Source: Planctomycetota bacterium (GTDB taxonomy: Bacteria; Planctomycetota; Phycisphaerae; UBA1845). From it: DNA of 12,121 nt. The notes under the pieces were generated by a model, which was not told the DNA's origin, ran no database searches, and saw only the letters and a program-made list of their open reading frames with translations. The stretch spans positions 1-12,121 of the forward strand of contig JADFRO010000052.1 in the NCBI GenBank assembly GCA_022561255.1, in the 5' to 3' direction. The translations under genes and the position numbers were made by a program. Shown here one piece after another: positions 9,622-12,121 of this stretch (positions are counted from its first letter, which is position 1; every line of letters starts with the position of its first letter).

Positions 9622-9880
9622 TCGCTGCGGTGAAGTGGTAGAGAGTTTCCCCGGACCCGTACCGCTGATTGTGGCGGTCGCTATTTTTAGATTATATCCG
9701 TCGAATTCATAAGTTTGTCGTTTGCCATCTTACCCTCATTCGCCGGCTTCTCTCCTCCACCTCGAATCACAATCGGCGTCGCGGTTGCGCGCCGGCGGCG
9801 CTTTCGGTGCCCCGGTGGTGTAGCGTTTTGTCCGTGAACGCGTAGCAGGTGCTCCAGCGCGGCTGGATCTTCGATCGTAC

Positions 9881-9901
9881 GGTGTGCACACCGGGATCCC
9901 G
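9881..9901. repeat. Two overlapping perfect palindromes
   Basis: GGTGTGCACACC (9881-9892, 12 nt) is perfectly self-complementary and is joined on its last base by CGGGATCCCG (9892-9901, 10 nt), also perfect. Such sites are typical of dimeric DNA-binding proteins, but they lie about 250 nt downstream of the consensus promoter, so as an operator the site would act on a transcript already begun or on a second promoter. Confidence 0.45.
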
Positions 9902-10188
9902 CACGCGGTTTTGCGACTCACGGCTTGGTGTTGTCGTCGTATTGTTTTGGAATTCTTCTTTTTTTTCGTCTTGGTTTGTAGCAAGGAGTCTGTAGGCGGC
10001 GTAGCCTGATCGGTTTTCTTGGTCCTGCTAGTGGACGGGTGGCCTTTTCGGCGACGCTGAGTTACACTAGAAGTTTCGGTCGACCTGTCGTGAGGTACGG
10101 CGCATTCTCGGTCGTACTTGTGTTCCCGTGCAGGGATGGTTGTGTGGGGACGTAACGGTTCATCGACAGCGTCATGCGATTACAGCCA

Positions 10189-10196
10189 GAGGAGGT
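10189..10196 (+). promoter_or_regulatory. Ribosome binding site that fixes a GTG start
   Basis: GAGGAGGT at 10189-10196 ends 6 nt before the GTG at 10203. This near-perfect site decides for the GTG and against the in-frame ATG-like codons upstream, and it puts the prepilin leader peptide at the usual short length of seven residues. Confidence 0.8.
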
Positions 10197-10202
10197 AACA
10201 TT

Positions 10203-11180
10203 GTGAGGAAAAGACTGAAGGCCTTTACGTTGATCGAGCTGCTGGTGGTTATCGCCATCATCGCGCTTTTGATCTCCATTCTGCTGCCGAGCCTTTCACG
10301 GGCCCGAGAGCTGAGTAAGCGACTGGTGTGCTCGGCCAACGTGAAGGGCATTGGGACGTCGGCAAAGATCTACGCAAATGATAACTCGGAGAAGTGGATG
10401 ATTCCGCCATTTCAAGGGAGCTTGATCGACGAAGCCGGAATCGACTATCTCGCGGGGGCTACGGCGGGCCGGCCGCCCAGGCCGGACAATCCGGGCGAGG
10501 TCGGCTTCGATCGTGCCTTCCAGAGCACGTCGGAGACGGCGGTGAGCGAGGCGGGCAGTACCGCGGTTTCCGTCACCCGAGCCTTCTGGATGATGGTTCG
10601 CTCCGGGGACATCACGGTGAAGCAGTTCATCTGCCCCAGCAGTGGTGACAACGGGGACGAGACGGAGAACCTCGACCTGTACTACGATTTCCAGTGGTAC
10701 GGCACGGTCAGCTATGGGTACCAGGTTCCGTTTGGCCCGCGAGATACGCAACCGCGCGAGGGTATGGACAACCGGCAGATTGTTGTCGCGGACCAGGGTC
10801 CGTTCTATCTCGCGACGAATTTCGCCTCGAACCCGCCGTGGCTGGACGCGGGAGGTCAGCTCTTGGATGGGCGAAGCTCACCGAAGGATTGGGCGCGCTA
10901 CAACTCCCCGAACCACGGTGGATCGTCCAACGGCGAGGGGCAGAACTGCCTCTACGCTGACGGGCACGCGTCTTTCCAGAGGTCGCCGATCGCGGGCATT
11001 GATACGGACAACATCTACACACTGATGGCGCCGACGTTTAGCCCTACGGATGCGATCAATCGCATTCACGGTGAGACGGTGCACCAGTCGGCAACGGGCG
11101 GTCCGCCCTATCCAGGGCAAGATACCCTGAGCCCGGGTGCGGGCGGTCATGCGTCGACGGACACGCTGATCTACCCGTAG
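10203..11180 (+). CDS. Type II secretion/pilin-like protein with prepilin N-terminal methylation motif
   Basis: A 325-residue pseudopilin-like protein. The leader MRKRLKA is followed by FTLIELLVVIAIIALLIS, the class III signal recognised by prepilin peptidase; cleavage is expected after Ala7 (Gly is usual), exposing Phe8 with Glu at +5 (residue 12). The hydrophobic helix continues to about residue 29. Next comes CSANVKGIGTSAKIYAND (43-60), a block common in planctomycete paralogues, and near the C-terminus SPNHGG...YADGHASFQ (235-259), a version of the H-X9-DG motif in which 14 residues separate His238 from Asp253-Gly254. Planctomycetes encode many such proteins; their roles are largely unproven. 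The GTG at 10203 is fixed by GAGGAGGT 6 nt upstream, even though the frame is open back to 10128. A strong terminator follows at 11212. Confidence 0.85.
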   Translation: MRKRLKAFTLIELLVVIAIIALLISILLPSLSRARELSKRLVCSANVKGIGTSAKIYANDNSEKWMIPPFQGSLIDEAGIDYLAGATAGRPPRPDNPGEVGFDRAFQSTSETAVSEAGSTAVSVTRAFWMMVRSGDITVKQFICPSSGDNGDETENLDLYYDFQWYGTVSYGYQVPFGPRDTQPREGMDNRQIVVADQGPFYLATNFASNPPWLDAGGQLLDGRSSPKDWARYNSPNHGGSSNGEGQNCLYADGHASFQRSPIAGIDTDNIYTLMAPTFSPTDAINRIHGETVHQSATGGPPYPGQDTLSPGAGGHASTDTLIYP

Positions 11181-11211
11181 CTCGGCGCAGCGTATCAGGA
11201 TTCTGTAAATG

Positions 11212-11247
11212 AGACGGCGGGTCCACGGGGCCCGCCGTCTTTTCTTG
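11212..11247 (+). terminator. Strong intrinsic terminator after the pseudopilin gene
   Basis: AGACGGCGGG (11212-11221) pairs perfectly with CCCGCCGTCT (11231-11240) around a 9-nt loop and is followed by TTTCTTGTT. The stem lies 31 nt after the stop codon. Confidence 0.88.
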
Positions 11248-11285
11248 TTGGCGAGTCCGTCTCGTCGGCCTTTGGATAACGCGCG

Positions 11286-11708
11286 ATGAACGACAGGTCG
11301 GAGGGTTCACGTCCCGTTCTTTCTCGCGTGCGGCGCGGTGTGATCGGCGTGCTGCGTCGCGGCGACGAGCTGCTTGCGATCCGTCGCGCTGCGGGAATCG
11401 CCAAGGGCGGGTGCTGGTGCTTTCCCGGCGGCCACCTGGAGTACGGTGAAACGTCGCGTATGGCGGTGGTGCGCGAGTTGCGGGAGGAGTTGGGGATCGA
11501 CGTGGAGCCGGTTCGCCGGCTCGGTTCGGTTCGGGTTCTCGACTCACGTCACGTTCTGGCTGTGTGGGAGATCATCCAAGTCGGTGGAGGGATTTGTCCG
11601 GCTGAGTCGGAGATCGCCGAGGTGCGCTGGATGACCGCCGATGGGCTTCGCGAAATCCAACCTTCGCTGCCCTCCAACGCGCGGGTTCTTGCGATGCTTG
11701 GCGTCTAG
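11286..11708 (+). CDS. Nudix hydrolase
   Basis: A 140-residue single-domain cytosolic enzyme. Residues 49-71 are a complete Nudix box: Gly49, five residues, Glu55, seven residues, then REL-R-EE-L-GI (63-71), which is the Mg2+-binding pyrophosphohydrolase signature. The preceding WCFPGGHLEYGE is typical of MutT-like members that act on nucleoside diphosphate-linked compounds, but nothing here shows the substrate. Length matches the usual 130-160. The ATG at 11286 has a weak GGAT about 9 nt upstream and no good alternative; the Nudix fold starts at about residue 17 (RGVIGVLRRGDELL). It stands alone between the pseudopilin terminator and the tRNA promoter. Confidence 0.88.
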   Translation: MNDRSEGSRPVLSRVRRGVIGVLRRGDELLAIRRAAGIAKGGCWCFPGGHLEYGETSRMAVVRELREELGIDVEPVRRLGSVRVLDSRHVLAVWEIIQVGGGICPAESEIAEVRWMTADGLREIQPSLPSNARVLAMLGV

Positions 11709-11807
11709 GGTCGGGCGACCGCGCTGGGGATTGTTTGGGTCGTTGTAGCAGCGTCGGTTTTGAAGCCGATGGCGCCTGTCGGTCGGGTAAGGCGCAAAGC
11801 TTGTCGG

Positions 11808-11836
11808 TTGCACGCCGGGGAGTGGCGGTACATAAT
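11808..11836 (+). promoter_or_regulatory. Promoter of tRNA-Ala
   Basis: TTGCAC (11808-11813), 17 nt, CATAAT (11831-11836); each box matches the consensus at four or five of six positions. The start would be near 11843, leaving about six nt before the mature 5' end at 11849. Confidence 0.6.
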
Positions 11837-11848
11837 TCGGCTGCCGAA

Positions 11849-11921
11849 GGGGCCATGGCGCAGTTGGGAGCGCGTCTGCATGGCATGCAGAAGGTCGCGA
11901 GTTCGAGTCTCGCTGGCTCCA
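11849..11921 (+). tRNA. tRNA-Ala, anticodon GGC
   Basis: A complete cloverleaf can be drawn. Acceptor GGGGCCA (11849-11855) pairs with TGGCTCC (11914-11920) with one G-T pair. D stem GCGC/GCGC encloses AGTTGGGA. Anticodon stem TCTGC/GCAGA encloses ATGGCAT, with GGC at positions 34-36, which reads GCC alanine codons. T stem GCGAG/CTCGC encloses TTCGAGT. The discriminator is A at 11921. The 3' CCA is not encoded and must be added. All stems are intact and invariant bases are present. Confidence 0.95.
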
Positions 11922-12011
11922 GTACGTTTGGCAGGTTGCGAACGCGGTTTTGGGACCATTTAGAGCGCTTTTCGCAGCACTTTTTGCCCATCCTTAGCAC
12001 GACAACGCGGG
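11922..12011. other. Spacer after tRNA-Ala
   Basis: Nothing could be assigned. There is no strong hairpin with a T tract after the tRNA, and no repeat of the tRNA 3' end that would mark an integrated element. Several T runs occur (11946-11949, 11968-11971, 11982-11986). Confidence 0.4.
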
Positions 12012-12119
12012 TTACGGATCTGGTGGGATGCATCGGCGGCAGTTTTTGAGGGTGATTCCGAGGGCGTGGAGTTGGCGGATGCGTTTTCTACGGTGCGATC
12101 GGCGTGCTTTGGCGTTGCG
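12012..12119 (-). CDS. Possible C-terminal end of a small basic protein (partial)
   Basis: A frame enters from the right edge on the minus strand and stops at TAA (12014-12012). The visible 35 residues are very basic, with an opening RNAKARRSHRRKRIRQLHA and a C-x2-C pair near the end (NCRRC). Third codon positions are GC-rich as in the real genes of the window. The start lies beyond the window, so neither length nor family can be judged. It could equally be a chance frame of only 36 codons. Confidence 0.25.
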   Translation of the reverse strand, partial: RNAKARRSHRRKRIRQLHALGITLKNCRRCIPPDP

Positions 12120-12121
12120 AT

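Larger units (their letters stand above)
9629..10202 (+). other. Long leader or separate RNA upstream of the pseudopilin gene
   Basis: About 575 nt with no credible protein gene between a consensus promoter and the pseudopilin start. Contents: a small hairpin ACCGC (9661-9665) with GCGGT (9674-9678) followed by CGCTATTTTTAG; an AT-rich stretch at 9679-9720; two abutting palindromes at 9881-9901; a T-rich run at about 9955-9966; and a weak secondary promoter candidate whose -10 box TACACT is at 10063-10068. A short Arg/Lys-rich frame on the minus strand (9984-9736) is judged spurious. No known riboswitch was recognised. Confidence 0.4.

Noticed and set aside
9736..9984. A Lys/Arg-rich minus-strand frame of 82 codons in the pseudopilin leader
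   Set aside because: Low complexity and no ribosome binding site; its start lies in the complement of a T-rich run, which explains the Lys-rich N-terminus.
11572..12033. A minus-strand frame of 153 codons across the tRNA, with LEPARLELATFCMPCRRAP
   Set aside because: That peptide is the well-known artefact from translating the reverse strand of a tRNA-Ala gene. The tRNA cloverleaf is complete on the plus strand.

Overview
The window looks like chromosome of a member of the Planctomycetota, probably a Phycisphaerae-like lineage. The support is a pseudopilin with the KAFTLIELLVVIAIIALLIS N-terminus and CSAN..GIG...IYAND block common in planctomycete prepilin-like proteins, a very large fused SecD-SecF protein, a protein that resembles DUF2617, a Tat-exported DUF362 protein and a LysM cell-envelope protein. 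These are family-level impressions from reading the translations; no search was run. No transposase, integrase, phage gene or CRISPR array was seen.

Layout. Positions 1-590 hold no convincing protein gene. They do hold a good sigma70-type promoter (248-277), about 270 nt of strongly structured sequence and an intrinsic terminator (504-552), which together suggest an unannotated non-coding RNA. Then come four minus-strand genes, in transcription order from the right: a small secreted protein of unknown function (7299-6859), secDF (6724-2897), a membrane-anchored tandem-LysM protein (2570-1647) with its own consensus promoter, and an NAD(P)-dependent hydroxyacid dehydrogenase of the HIBADH/tartronate semialdehyde reductase family (1513-590). 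The dehydrogenase and the candidate RNA converge on one terminator hairpin that looks usable from both sides.

The right half is plus strand: a DUF2617-like protein (7561-8151), a Tat-secreted DUF362 protein (8412-9377), a 750-nt gap carrying a consensus promoter and a leader of about 575 nt, a type II secretion/pilin-like protein (10203-11180) with a strong terminator, a Nudix hydrolase (11286-11708), and tRNA-Ala(GGC) (11849-11921) with its own promoter. A short basic reading frame enters from the right edge on the minus strand.

Biologically, several products act at or beyond the inner membrane: SecDF pulls on Sec substrates from the periplasmic side, the LysM protein probably sits on peptidoglycan, the DUF362 protein leaves through Tat, and the pseudopilin is an inner-membrane or extracellular fibre component. 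The genes are mostly separate transcription units and I see no dedicated multi-gene system. The most unusual items are the candidate structured RNA at the left, the long insertions in both periplasmic parts of SecDF, and the long, palindrome-bearing leader of the pseudopilin gene.
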